A DNA stretch of 64,000 nt, from contig CM048552.1 of assembly GCA_026413225.1 (NCBI GenBank), positions 53,831,001 through 53,895,000 on the forward strand, read 5' to 3'. This document shows, piece by piece, positions 1 through 12,100 of this stretch. This DNA is from Otis tarda. Its lineage: Eukaryota; Chordata; Aves; Otidiformes; Otididae. Within the stretch, counting starts at the first letter, position 1. Every line of letters starts with the position of its first letter. Under the pieces are notes generated by a model. It saw only the letters and a list, made by a program, of their open reading frames with translations. It made no database searches and was not told the origin of the DNA. Both the position numbers and the translations under genes were made by a program.

Positions 1-3000
1 CTATCACTTAGTCAGCCACTTAAATCCACTCAAAAGAGAGGTCCAACCGGGACCACACTCAGGGGTATCTGCTTCTCTGACACCAGAAGCATGTGGTTTT
101 GGCTGCTCCTGCTCCCCCAGTCCCACTGGCTCTGTGGCGGGGAAATTTCTGAGACTGCCTTGTTTATGGAGCCTTGCCACTGAAGCAGCAGGACACTCAT
201 TTGCAAAGTTATAAAACACCAGTTTTCAAAAGCAGCCCAGAACATACAGGCTTAACACAGACCAGCCTCCGGAGGAACTGGAAACCTATTTTTTCAGAGC
301 TCAAACAAGCAAACAAAATGTCCAGGCAACAGGCAAATAACCCAAACAATAATCTGTCTCCAGCTGTTCCCCATTCAGCATGCAGCAAACACAGTCCTGT
401 CATGCTGCTGTTGCAACTCCCTGCAAAGAGGAAACGAACTGCTGATGGCCAGCGTGGGATGGGGATGCTGGATGGAGGAACGTTCTGAGCAAGGACCCCT
501 CCACGGCATGGCACAGAGACACCCGCTGAGCAAACCTGATGGGGAAACCCACACAGGAGCAGCAACCCACTCCCGAAACCCTGGTCCAAATCCAACTCCT
601 GCTGGTGAAAGGTCGCAGCATGTGCCCGATATCCTGGTTTCGTGCTGGAGGTGTGCTACCTCAGCGTGGGTCTCTAGAAAGCAGAGAAATTCCCCATACC
701 CTGTGCCTCCTCAGGGGTTAGGAGGGGAGGCAGAACAGGAGGAAGCTGTAGTGCTTCCCTTTCCTGTCTCCTGCCTGCTGCCATCCACATTCCCGGTGAT
801 GTGAAAGGAGCACTGCCCAGCCCACTGTCACCACCATGGCTACATTCAGATAGGGACACCCACTGCCCATGTACCATCACTGTACCGTACTAAGCAAAGA
901 CTGGGAACCTTAATATAACCAACTAACAAGAAACTCACATTTTAATTTGTTGCCACAGCTCAATGACTGTGTTGTAAGCAAATGCAGGGTGTTTAATCTG
1001 CTCTCCTGCATGAGGATTGCTGCTTGCAGTCGATTTTCTAAATTTGAGTAGCCTCAGCATGAAGCTGGTAGCTTGTGATAGGCAAACAGGCTACCACACA
1101 CGTCTGCCTACGGTTCTCTCAGGACACACAAGAGCTCCGAGACAGCAAAATCCCCCCAGCAAGAACAACATCTGCAGAAACATTTGTGCTCATTTTCCCA
1201 GACCCTGATTTACCCTGCAACTTTTGGGCAGGTGCAGATTTAGCAAGCTGAGGGCAAAAAGGGCTCAAACCCTTCCTGTAGCTCCCTGTGCCCAGGGGCA
1301 TGTGGCACTGCAGCCGCTGTGAGAGTCTCCTCAGCGTTGCTGCTGTGTCTGGCCCTGGCAGCCATATACACACTGAGCCAAAATACCCTCGGAGTGCAAA
1401 AGCTGGACACCATGAGTGAGATGTAGTCACAGAGGAATTCCTGACACCTCCCAGGCTGCAGAGGGCTGGCTGGCTGGGAGATGTTAACAGCCGTAGGGCT
1501 GGAGACTTTTTAAAAGTCCATACACGAGCCAGCAGGGATTTCAAGAAAGCTCTGAAGTGCCACAGATGCTCCTGTGCTATTATCAGGATTCTCAGTCTTT
1601 GGAGCTGCCCCAGGGATGGCCAGCCACTGCTGGGCTCTGACTTGCCTCAGCCTTGTGCACAAGCTGGGAAGCAGCCTGCCTCAAACAGCTCCTCTCTCCC
1701 CAACCTGGCTTACGGGGTCGGTCACCTCCACCACCGCAGCGCTGGTTCTCCTGCCTGCCCCTGTGCAAACCGCCACTGCTTGGAGGTCTCGCCCACACAG
1801 CTGCAGTTACTTCCTTCTCACGTCAGATCAAAGCAAGGGCTGAGCACCTGTTAAGTGTTGCTCTCCGCTCTCGTACCACTTCATGCCTGCTTTGGACTGC
1901 TGCAAATCAGTGACTGAAATGTCTCTGCTGCGTGAGGCTTCCTCCCTTGCCCAGCTGGGATGAAAGCAAGGGCTGTCTGTGTGTCGCTGCTGCGGGCACG
2001 GGCACCTTCAAAAGGACTCAGACCACCCGTGCCACAGCCATGAGCTCATGCAGGGAGGCAAGGCTGTCAGAGGAAGCCACAAAGAACAACAGAGGACACA
2101 GGCCTGGCACTGAGAGCCTACACAGCACTTCACAGCACGCATCGACCAGGTGCTGTCAGACCCAGCTGGTCAGAAGGCAGACGGTAACTCCCAAGGGTGC
2201 ATCAAGACGTATGCTGGGTGCTGGGAAGTTTGCAGGATATTGCAGCAGATGCTGCCTCCCCTTGTGCATAACATATCCCTCTCCTTATCTTCATTTCTTT
2301 CTCCAGTTCACACATTATTGGGCACTCCTCTCCAGGCTCACAGCCACAGGACCCCCAGCAATAGAAGAACAACACTGGGACTGGAAGAGTCTCTAGAGAT
2401 GGACCCATCAGAGATTTGGCTGAGGCAGCCCCGCATGGCAACTCCTTCAACTAACACACACTGTGCCTGCCCTGTGACAGCATGTGGGCACACCGCACAG
2501 CCTTGGGACTTTTGCTCCTGCTGGGGTGTTCAAAGGGCATTGATTTTACTACCTGGGCTCATTAGAAACTCTACAATCATCTGCACTATTTAAAATTGCC
2601 TAACATGCACTTGCTGTAGATACCAGCAAACTCGGAGTGCTAGAAATGTCACTTTTCCTGGTTTTACTTGCTTTTGTTTCTTCACGTTAGCCTTCACTGC
2701 TTGATTGCATTTTATTTTCTTGTTTGAACAAGTATTTCCTATTTATTGCAATATCTGCTGCCATGTGAGTCCTCTGTCATGGTGGGACTCAGCCAGGCAT
2801 GGGAGGAAAGAGGATGGTGCTCCTGTCCCCGTCCATGTACCCATGCAAAGGAGAAGGGCAGGACAAGAACAGGTAAAAGCATTAGTGTAGCATTAACAGG
2901 AGTGCAAACATGCAGGTTATTTCTTCCCTCCAGACACCTGGAGGAAGGGACAGCTGAGAATAGCTCTTGTCCCAGCAGCTCATCAGGAGGCGATTGCCCC

Positions 3001-4079
3001 TCTGATCTAATGGCAGAACTGCATCCGCAACCACTCCATCCTGCTGCTCTGCCCGTGACCTGCTTTAGCCTGAGGACCTTCAATAGCAGCGTTTAATGTG
3101 GGCCCATTCTGTACCAGAGGTTCTTGTGCAGGCAGGCTGGAGAAGGCTGTAATTTCGGGCAGAAAGGTGGCAAGAAGCAAAGCTGCGGAATGTGGGGCCT
3201 CACCAGTTAACCCTGCCCCGCTGCAGCCCAACCCAAGCCTCTTTCTCCATTTGTTTGCATTAGTCCCGTCCTTTACTAAGTGATTGGCACCTGTACAAGG
3301 GAAATCATTACAAAAACAGCAGGACTTTTCATCTGTGGGACGATCAGTGTAGGCTGGTCCAGTGGCTAGAGTGGAAGAGAACTGAACAAACTGATTAACT
3401 GATTGCAAGGGAGGAGGGGTGTTATGCATAGCCTGTCCCAGAAAGAAATAAAGGAGGAGAAAAAAAAGATAGCTGCAACCTGGGTGCAGGGCTAGAGTGC
3501 ATTATCTGGGATTTCTGGATAAGGCAGCTGTCCCCACATATTGCGTTCCTGCTACTGTTCAAGGACATCACCCCCATCCTTCCGCGTGGAGTGACAGCAA
3601 GAAGTTACTGAAAGAGGTAACACTGAAAAGGTTTCCTTATGGTGTGTCCCACCATTTTTAAGCTAAGCATACAGTCTTCTGCACCGCCTCTGTTATGTGC
3701 ACCCTGTACATCACTACAATTTGTGTAGGTCAGGTGGATATTGCATACCTATACAGCAACTCCAACACACAAGCATTTCAAAGGGCGTGGATCAGGGAAG
3801 AAATCAGGCATTCAGCAGGCCACAGCAGATTTTCCTCAGGCTGGGTCTTCACCCGACACAGAACAGCAGGTACCAGTGTGGGCAGAGAGGGCTTGCACAG
3901 GCTTAACACTGATGAGGGGCTAGTGGCTTCGGATTTTCATGCTTTTTGGCTTGTAACATTTTTCTAAACAACCACACTGCCAACCCAAAGCTCTCAGACT
4001 TCCAAGCTTAACTCCAAGTATCTCATTTTTCAGCATCTGGCTTTTTCAAACTGCTTTGGAAAAAAAAATAAAATAAAAT
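1..4079. other. Upstream intergenic region, no gene seen
   Basis: No open frame here resembles a protein I recognise, and none is flanked by convincing splice sites on either strand. The longer frames (for example 154 codons near 1932-2396) overlap equally long frames on other strands and phases, as expected for moderately GC-rich non-coding DNA. HEBP1, the neighbour expected on this side from human gene order as I recall it, was looked for on the minus strand and its characteristic C-terminal residues were not seen. I see no clear repeat in this stretch. Confidence 0.6.
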
Positions 4080-4089
4080 GAACAGCAAC

Positions 4090-5204
4090 ATTCACATAAA
4101 TGAATGATTTATTTGCAACTTGAGTTTTATTTTCACAGCTTTTTGATTGATATTAGTACACTTGGCAGGTCCAATCTATATGCAAATCAGCTTACATTCA
4201 CAATGTAAAGAAAGAAAACTTCATTTCTCATGCTTTGCAAATCATTACACTCTCTGAACACTTTGCTTAGTCATATGTTCCTCAAAAGCATCAGTTTTCA
4301 CCACAAATCACTTGTCCTTGCTATCCATTAGCCTCAGAGATCTCAGGGCTTGGGGAATGAGCCATTTTTGTGGGGATGCATGAAATCAAGAGTGGGCTAT
4401 GCTGTACTGCAAATGTACAAGCAGTGGATGTGTGTGTGCCAGATGTTAAGAGATCACAAATGAGGACACCAGATTTTCTGGTTCCCGTTTCTGGCTGTTT
4501 TCTGCCACACCTTTGCTGCCAGTTGTAATCGATGCCAGAAACATTTTCTTAGAAAGCTGTTCTGCTTGTTCCTGTGTGTCACAGACTTTGCTAACTGAGC
4601 CTTGAAAAGGATCCAGGACCTCTCCTGTAAATATTTACATAGATACAGGATCGTCACTGCTCTTAAATCAAAAAGTGGAGGAGGGGAAATGGCATATGGA
4701 ACAGAAGGACTCCATATTCACAAAGACCTCAAAGGGAAGGGAAAAAGAACAACTCTGATGGCTTCTCCAGAGTTTGCCACCTGGGACTGCCCCCCTAAGT
4801 GCTGTGTTCTCAGGAAGGCCCTGTTCTGAAGCCTGATAACATCAATGGAAAAAATCCCTCTGATTCCAAAAGGTTTTGGATCAGGAACTACTCTACGTCC
4901 AGTTCGTATTTGAAAAAAAAAAAAATTATCTTCGCCAGCTAGACCACTTGGTGTCTCTCTTCTGCTCCTTGGTTATTGTTATTATTTAAATCGTTTCAGG
5001 ACAGACATGAACAGGAAAGGGTAAGTACATTATTCACAGGAACAGTGCCTTAAACAGGGGAAAGCAGGAGCAGCAGCAGAGGCTGAGGAAACTTGATGTG
5101 TTCTTTAGCCAATCGGACTCTCTTTTGATGTATTTAGCTAATACTTCTGTCTCTTCTTCTGTGACAAAGGAGTCAGCCTTGAGAGTTCTCACACAGATCA
5201 TGAC
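4090..5204 (-). other. Possible 3' exon and 3' UTR of an unassigned minus-strand transcript
   Basis: Read on the minus strand, an acceptor-like site (pyrimidine-rich, ending TTCTTCAG) precedes base 5204. The following frame stays open for 56 codons to a TGA at 5034-5036; it includes the stretch VTEEETEVLAKYIKRESDW and ends in a Cys/Leu-rich tail. Further down the same strand, two AATAAA poly(A) signals lie close together between about 4100 and 4135. A good GTAAGT donor sits at 5338-5333, so an upstream exon would join across an intron of about 130 bp. I do not recognise the protein and cannot exclude a chance frame or a non-coding RNA. The position, just upstream of and pointing away from the FAM234B CpG island, would suit a divergent transcript. 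Confidence 0.25.
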
Positions 5205-5744
5205 CTGAAGAAGTGCTGGTGTCAGATGGCCCGTGCATGGGTCTGGGAATCAGGAGCTTGTGGCTTTGGGGAAGCCACAAAACCCTCCTTGTGCAACTTT
5301 CCCACCATAGGAAAGGAAGAGTTCACTTGTTCACTTACGGCGGAAGGCTGTGGTGAAGACCGAGGGCGGCTTTGGAGTACAGCCTGGCCGTCTCTTGTAA
5401 TTAAGCGAAAAAAAAAACCCATTGCAAAATAAAACAAAAGCAACAAATAAGATTTATTCCAAGCAAAAACTTCTAAGAATGAAGGCATATATTTATACCA
5501 AGAATAACTTAAAGAACTGGGACTTTCTGTGTAAACCACTTTGGACAACAAGCGTATTTTTGCATGGGTCTGTGCCCTGCACGCTCACGCAAGCTGTACA
5601 AAGCTGGGCTGTCCTTGGTCATGGCTTGCTGCCACCAGCCCCCACCACCCTGCGGGTCTCTGCCCCCGTAAAAAAACAGGGAGGAAACAAAGGGCGATGG
5701 AGAGCTTTGGTTTCAGTAAGAATCCCAAAGTTTATGCCAGGTGG

Positions 5745-5756
5745 GCAGCCATCTTT
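5745..5756 (-). promoter_or_regulatory. YY1-type initiator site, minus orientation
   Basis: The reverse strand reads AAAGATGGCTGC, a close match to the YY1 core AAGATGGC. In housekeeping promoters this element usually lies just downstream of the start site, oriented with transcription, which here would mean leftward. It may mark the start of a divergent transcript, but a single short motif is weak evidence. Confidence 0.35.
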
Positions 5757-6036
5757 GCACGAGAGTGGCACCGAATGAGGCCTGCCCACTCCACGCAGGA
5801 GCAGCCCCACGGGAAGAGGCCATCAGGGCCCTGCCGCCTGCACCCCTCAGACCCCCTGGCTGCCCACCGAGCAGCCCTCACCCGCAGCTCCCCGTCACAG
5901 GGACCGCCGGGGCTGCCCCCCACCAGCGCTCTCCCTCTGCCCCAGCAAAGTGAACCCGCGCGGGCAAGGAGCGGCGCGGCCCCCGGGCCCACGCCGTGCT
6001 GGGGGTGAAGGCGGAGGGAGAGCTCCGGCGCCGCAG

Positions 6037-6056
6037 AACTACAACTCCCAGCAGGC
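6037..6056 (+). promoter_or_regulatory. ZNF143/THAP11-type promoter element
   Basis: The sequence AACTACAACTCCCAGCAGGC matches the long promoter motif bound by ZNF143 and THAP11 (ACTACAnnTCCCAGnnkGC). It lies about 56 bases upstream of the FAM234B ATG inside the CpG island. In known promoters this element sits close to the transcription start, so the FAM234B start is probably nearby. Confidence 0.7.
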
Positions 6057-6112
6057 CGCGGGAAGGCGCGGAGAGGGAGGGGTGGCGCGCATGCACACTG
6101 CTCCTCTCCACC

Positions 6113-6149
6113 ATGGCTACGGTGCTGTCCCGGGCGCTGAAGCTGCCTG
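6113..6149 (+). CDS. FAM234B: FAM234B coding exon 1
   Basis: It encodes [12 protein letters not shown] plus the first base of Gly13. The ATG has a good Kozak context (CTCCACCATGG), and the exon ends at the strong donor GTAAGG. It lies in the CpG island. Only 37 coding bases are here, so ORF-based searches would miss it. Confidence 0.93.
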
Positions 6150-9100
6150 GTAAGGGGTCGGCACCCGCGGGAGGGAGGGGAGCGTGGGGCCGACCCGATC
6201 CAAGCCGAGGCAGCCACATTTGGGTTTGCCCACGACGGCGGGGAGGTGCGGTTGTCACTGCCGGGGGGCGAGGGGATGCGTTGCCATGGTGATGTGCCCA
6301 TGTGGGGAGAGGCCCTGCCTCCCTGGGGGCGCAGGCGGTGCGAGGTGGCCCGGCGGCCTCCGTCCGGATCCTGTGGCGGAGGTGGGGGCTGCAGGGGACG
6401 GGGCAGAGCCTCGGGGCTCCTGGGGCCTCGTATGTGGCGGCGGGGGGCTTGGGCCTGGCTGCGGTGAGGTGCGGTGAGGAGCCGCGCCGGGTCTCGCAGG
6501 CCGCGCGGGAATGGGCACAGGGCTCAAAACGGCCACCACCACCGCGAGAAAGCGTTAGTCCCTCTCTGATCCACTCCTGCCGGGTTTTACCCCCAAAAGC
6601 CTGTCCAGAAGTTCGGTAAGTGCTACTGCAATTACCCAAGTAAATGTTTAAGGTCTGCCTGCCACCTCTGCGTACCTTTCAGCCAGAGACCTTTAGCGAG
6701 ATGAAAGGACATTCAAGCATAAGGGACCATTGTGTGCGGGAACCTGATCTTCCAAAGATAAGGCAGTGAGCAGCAGTCCAACAACCGTTCTCTTCAGCGA
6801 AAAGATTAGAAAGGAATGCAAATACATTGCAAAACCAGATCTTGAGAGCATGCTAGTTGGTGTTGAATGAACTGGAGACAGTGCCAGTGCGCCTGGCTGC
6901 ATTAATCCAGTGAGAAAGTGCCTTGTTGCCCCTCCTGACCATGTCTTGCCTTCAGGACAGCCATGGGACAGAGACATGGCTCCGCTGTGCGCTGCTGGGA
7001 GAAGTCTCCTTCCCAGCACCATGGACACACACTATGGTCCTGCAGTGCCCTAGTCTGTGAAGCTGCACTCGGTGGGCAGGTCATACTTTCCTTCTCCACT
7101 GGTCCATGAAGACCATAGTAATGTTTTCAGGGCCCTTCCCGCCAGCTTTTAGTAACCCATACCAGGAGTCATTATTTTTTAGTTTATGTAGTGCCTGTCA
7201 GATCTCGTTCAAAGAAGTTTTGTTTGCAAATCAGTTTCTTCCTGGTTATATATATGTTTGTCTAAATGGGAAAGAATACATTTTACTTAAATCTATGTAG
7301 GAAAAGTGTCAACTGGTAGGCATAAGTGTGTGTGTGTTGGGGTGTGACCAGTGGGAAACTGGACAATAACAAGTACAGATCTCTTCCAGGACCTCTGGAA
7401 CCAGTGTGATCTAGTTGATATCTGCTGTTGAGAGGCACTGATTTGGAAAAGAGCACAGGCCTTGCAACTGCAGTTAAGAAAACTGTTCTTGCATCAGTCT
7501 TTAGGTTAAATTGCATATATCATACCTTGTTTGTGTGGTTAACTCTTGAAAAATGCAGCTTTCAACAGCAATGAGAAAGCAGAAAGCCTATTGCTATAGC
7601 TGTGTTTTTCCTGCTGCATCTCATTAAATTGATTACATCAATATGTGGCAATTTGTCTCCCCACGGGCTTAGAGATACGTCTGCAGTACCCAGTGACTGG
7701 TGCCTGCCAACTACCAGCTGGGAACAAAAAAAAATAATAAATAGAATGTGAAATGAGTACAAAGGATACTGGAAACAATATGTCATTGTTGGAATAATGA
7801 AGACAAAATTATACTCATCTAAAGTCCAAGATTTGCTCTTTTCACTCCAACGTGAGTGCAAAGAAAAACCTTTCTAGTAAGTAAAAAACAGAAGAAAGAT
7901 TACAATTAATACATTTCAAGCCATCAGCACTAGAAATTAGTATGTCATTATGAGTGGGACCTGATTCCAACACACATCACCTCACAGATGCCTCCTTTCC
8001 AAATCACGATCACATGATTCATCTTTTCTTCTATGAGAGGTCACATTCTTCTGCAATAGTTGCAAGAGCTGTCTGTGTGAAAAGTACTGGTAGGAAAAGG
8101 AGCAGGGGAATTTTAAAATCATAAAGTGTAGTTTAGAGTCACCTGCCCTTGAAAGTCGGTAAGTTTGGGGCATTTTCTCTCTCTTCTGCCTTTGAAAAAC
8201 TCCCTCTTTAGTATTTGCTTGTTCTTGCAGTTGCTGCAAAAAAAAAAAAATCTGGGGCGGGCGACATGACCAGTAACTTAGCCACAGACTACGAGCAAAA
8301 ATTTCTCAGATTGATTGTAACCACAGGCCAGTGACTGGCAACCTCTGTTTTATCACTGTTGCCTTGGAAAAAAAATGGAATACAATTTAGACCAGGTCAG
8401 AACAGAAGCAGTTTATTTACTATACCTGTTTTATTTAGTGCATTTGTCGTGAAGGTTGCGTAGTGATTATCATTTCAGGAAATAGGGTGAGAGTTTGACC
8501 AAGAGGCCAACTCGAGTCTTAGCATTTCTGCTTCTGTGATGGAAAGTTGAAAACTGCATGAGAGTATTGGATTTTCTGACAGCTGATCACTTGCAACAGA
8601 GGCAGTTTTAGCTTTCTCTTGATGAACAAACTTCAGTTAGCCCGAACCTTGTTGTTGAGCAGAACGGAAAGAAATTGACTTCTGGAGCACTTCTAAATAA
8701 ATCATAATTCCCTAAATTATGTGAGACTGCCCTTGTTTTCATACATCCTTTACTGCTATTTCTGTCTCTGTGCTTTTCTGTTGAAAAATAATTTGAGAGT
8801 GATTAGTGGAAGCCAGGTGTGGTATCCCTACTTCCCACAGCAAGTGACCTAAAACTCAGGTGAAGAGTCACATTCCTTCTGCTCTCTCTCCAGCCAGGTG
8901 AATCATGAGTTACGTATTCCCTGCACTGCAGAACAGCCTTGGGAGGCCGGGCTGAGCACGTCCTTGCCAGCCCTCCAGACACATTCCCAAAACAGCTACA
9001 GGTAGATTGTTAGGGCTCTTTCCAAACAGTGGGAGATCAGGGCTTGAGTCCTCTGAGATTAGGATACGCAGGTGAGTTTCCCATGTGCTAAGAGAGTACT

Positions 9101-12100
9101 CCAACAACCGTTGTTAAAAGTCAATGTCTTTGCTCCTTTTGGCTTAAAGAAAAATCAGCAGGGCCTTTTATGCCTGACCTTACTGAGTGGCTGTGTCTTG
9201 TGAGAGTGCCAGCTAACCTTCTGAGGAAAGATAGGGAGAAGGAATACCAGTTTCTGGTTCCTGGTCAGTCTTAGACATGAAATAAGACTGAGCAGCTCTC
9301 TGCTTTTTAGGTCTCCTCTAACTCCATAGATCCTTTCCTATGTAGATCACCAAAAGCTGTAAGTCATTACTATGTAGTAGCTGCTTTCTAGTCTCTAATC
9401 AGTGGTTCTCATAAGGAAAGGTGTTCCTGTTACAGATCATCTGTGGTTGACACCACTGTTGATGTTGCCGATATCTCACTCCCTGCCAGTTCAAGGAGTG
9501 AGCGAGACATAGTTTTGAGGTCCTTTCTGTCTCCTAGAGATCCAGAACAAAACTGTTCCAGATAGAACTTACTCTTGTCGATGCTTTTAGTTGCCCCAAG
9601 GATGAAAAACAGGTTTCAGTCTTCTGGGTTAACTGTCTGGAATTAAAATAATTCAACAAAAAACAGTATATCTGAAGTGTAAGTATGCTGTTGTGTTGGT
9701 TTACTCAAAGCACACTAGTTTCCAATATCAGCAGCAGTCTACTTAACATAACTGTCTGACTTTGACTTCCTAGGCTAAATACCATTTACTCTTGGGCCAG
9801 CAGCATTTGCTTTTCATACCACTCTGACCTGGCTTGAACTGGCACATCTGGATCTGTAGCGAGAAGCTGCAGATACCCTGCCAGCGAGTCCTCTCTGGAA
9901 TATCTTGTTTTCACCGAGTTCTCTTTCAGCAACTTGTCAGCACAACCTATTGTATAGACATCCGGGAAATTCACACTGCGCTGTCACTGTGGTCTCTGAG
10001 CAGAGAACTGTGTGCCACCGAGGTCAGTGGCCTTCTGTGCTGCTTGCAGGATGGAGCCAAGGTTATAAAGACTTCCTGAAAAGCCCACATTTTGAACGCA
10101 TGTTTAGGCCAGATCTGTATGAGACAACACACAGTGTCTCACAGGAGTACACCAGACCATCCCATAGGAATGTAATATCTTTTCGCTGGGTGCTCTCCCT
10201 CCACAAGCTTTTCGGAGTGTGTATGTGCACCAGATTGTTTTGATGTGAGTCTTTTGTACAAGTCCCTAGTTCAAAAAGGAAGGGTCTGATTTTGATACAT
10301 GATCTAATCAGATATCTTTATTTCCCTCTGTTTAGTGTGGGTGGGTTGTCCTGACTGCCTCACTTAGTGTGCGGCATTTGTCCTTTAGTGGGATTGATAG
10401 TTTTTCTTAAATCCTAAAATTAACACTGAATACTATTTATAAGTGATGCAGGAAAGGGAAGTGAAGGTCCTCTCGTGGGGCAAGAAATGAGAAAGAAATG
10501 AGATGCGCGTGCTGCAAAATAGATTCTAGATGGTGTAAAATAGGTATGTTGTACTAACTAGATACTACAGTACATATGTAACTGTGAGTCTGCCTTTTAA
10601 CAGGAAAACCAGAAGTAAAGCATATTATCTTATGCAGGAGGAATAATCATGAAAGCCCTTTAATTTCCACTCTGTAAAGCCTTCTCATCATCTTAGAGTC
10701 TGAAAGTGGTTACAGCTTGCGTATTTTTGCTTATTATTTATGCCTTGCATGTGTCACTTCAAGCATTTTCGGGCACAACTTAGCTCCTGTCTCGGGTCAG
10801 CTTTAGGCAAAGGGAAATGAGGCAAATATCTGGGATAGCAAAGTCCTACCTTGGAACAGAAGAGAGAGAAATAGACTGAGACTCTGCAATCATTGGAGCA
10901 GTGGCCATGGCTTCATGCCCAGCCTGGTGGTGCAGGGCAGCTCCCTGGGACGTGATCCTCCACTCGTAGCTCAGGGCAGTGAGTCTGCGTGATGTTGCCT
11001 GCCCTCATAAACAGATGGCCCTGGCCTTACGCCAGTATGCACGACTAGGCTCTGCACCTGCCCTCGTCACACTCCCTGTGGCTGTCTAGGGCTTGGGGGA
11101 GAAGTCGTCCACGTGCCAGGCATCTGCGGCAGAGACACCGAGAGCTGAGCTACTTTCTCGTACCACCACCTGAAGGCATCAATACTAAGTTATCTATCTC
11201 AGCAAGGCCAAGCACAAGCTGTCAACTCTGGTGGGAGCGGGAACAGAGCAGGAGCTCTGTGGTTTCCTACTGCAGGGGCTGGAGTGCTCCCTCTTGCAAT
11301 ACTAAGCCATGATGAGAGAGGGTGGTGTCTTAGAAGGGCAGCCCTGATCCCTTCAGACACCAGCATATTACTGGTCCAAAATGGCAAAATCACTTTGCCC
11401 TCATCTTCAAGGAATCAATGCCCATTTTTACCAGCACTGCAGAGAAACTGTACATAGTGCGTTATCTCTTCTATCCCTTATGAAGCAGGGCAGCAGATAT
11501 GGCATACTAGAAGGCAGCAGCATTGCTTGGATCAGGCAGGAGGACCAGGGGAAAAATGAGTTGCCAAGTCAGGCCCCCTCAGAGAACACAGACTACAAGC
11601 GAAGAGGGAATGTGTCGGGATTAAAGGAGTTCAGAGTGTGAAGTCAAGAGAGTGCTGCGGTTTAGGTATTCAGAGCATTAAGCATGATTTCATGTCAGTG
11701 TGTCTCATTACCAAACAGGAAAGTATTAGAATTAAATCAGCCATGAATTCTGTATATATACATATACATATGTGTGTGTGTGTGTGTGTATGTATATAGA
11801 TATTATATATATACACCTTTATCTAGGGGAAATAAACTGTTGTCATCTTTTTTTCCTGCAACTACTACTCTGAAACATGGACAGACCTTGTCTTTTCTCT
11901 CATGCCTCTCACTTGGATCCATGCAAAATGCAGGCTGTGCTATCCTCCCTCTGTATCACTTCCTGCTGCAGCCTTTTGTCCACTGAGATCTTGCAAAAGC
12001 AAGGATCTTCTGCTTAATTGTCTCTCTCTATCTCTTTCCTCAGGAAAGAAGAGCCCAGACCTCGGGGAATATGATCCCCTCACTCAGGCTGACAGTGATG

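Larger units (their letters stand above)
5850..6560. promoter_or_regulatory. CpG island at the FAM234B promoter
   Basis: This stretch is strikingly rich in G+C and in CpG compared with the flanking AT-richer DNA, and it surrounds FAM234B coding exon 1 (6113-6149). Long open frames on both strands here are side effects of the base composition and are not annotated as genes. No TATA box is seen close upstream of the ATG, which fits a broad CpG-island promoter. Confidence 0.8.

Noticed and set aside
5732-6639. Long minus-strand open frames (189 and 253 codons) over the CpG island
   Set aside because: They are Pro/Arg/Ala/Gly-rich, overlap frames on the other strand, and include FAM234B exon 1 antisense. 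High CpG content removes stops by chance and no conserved motif is seen.
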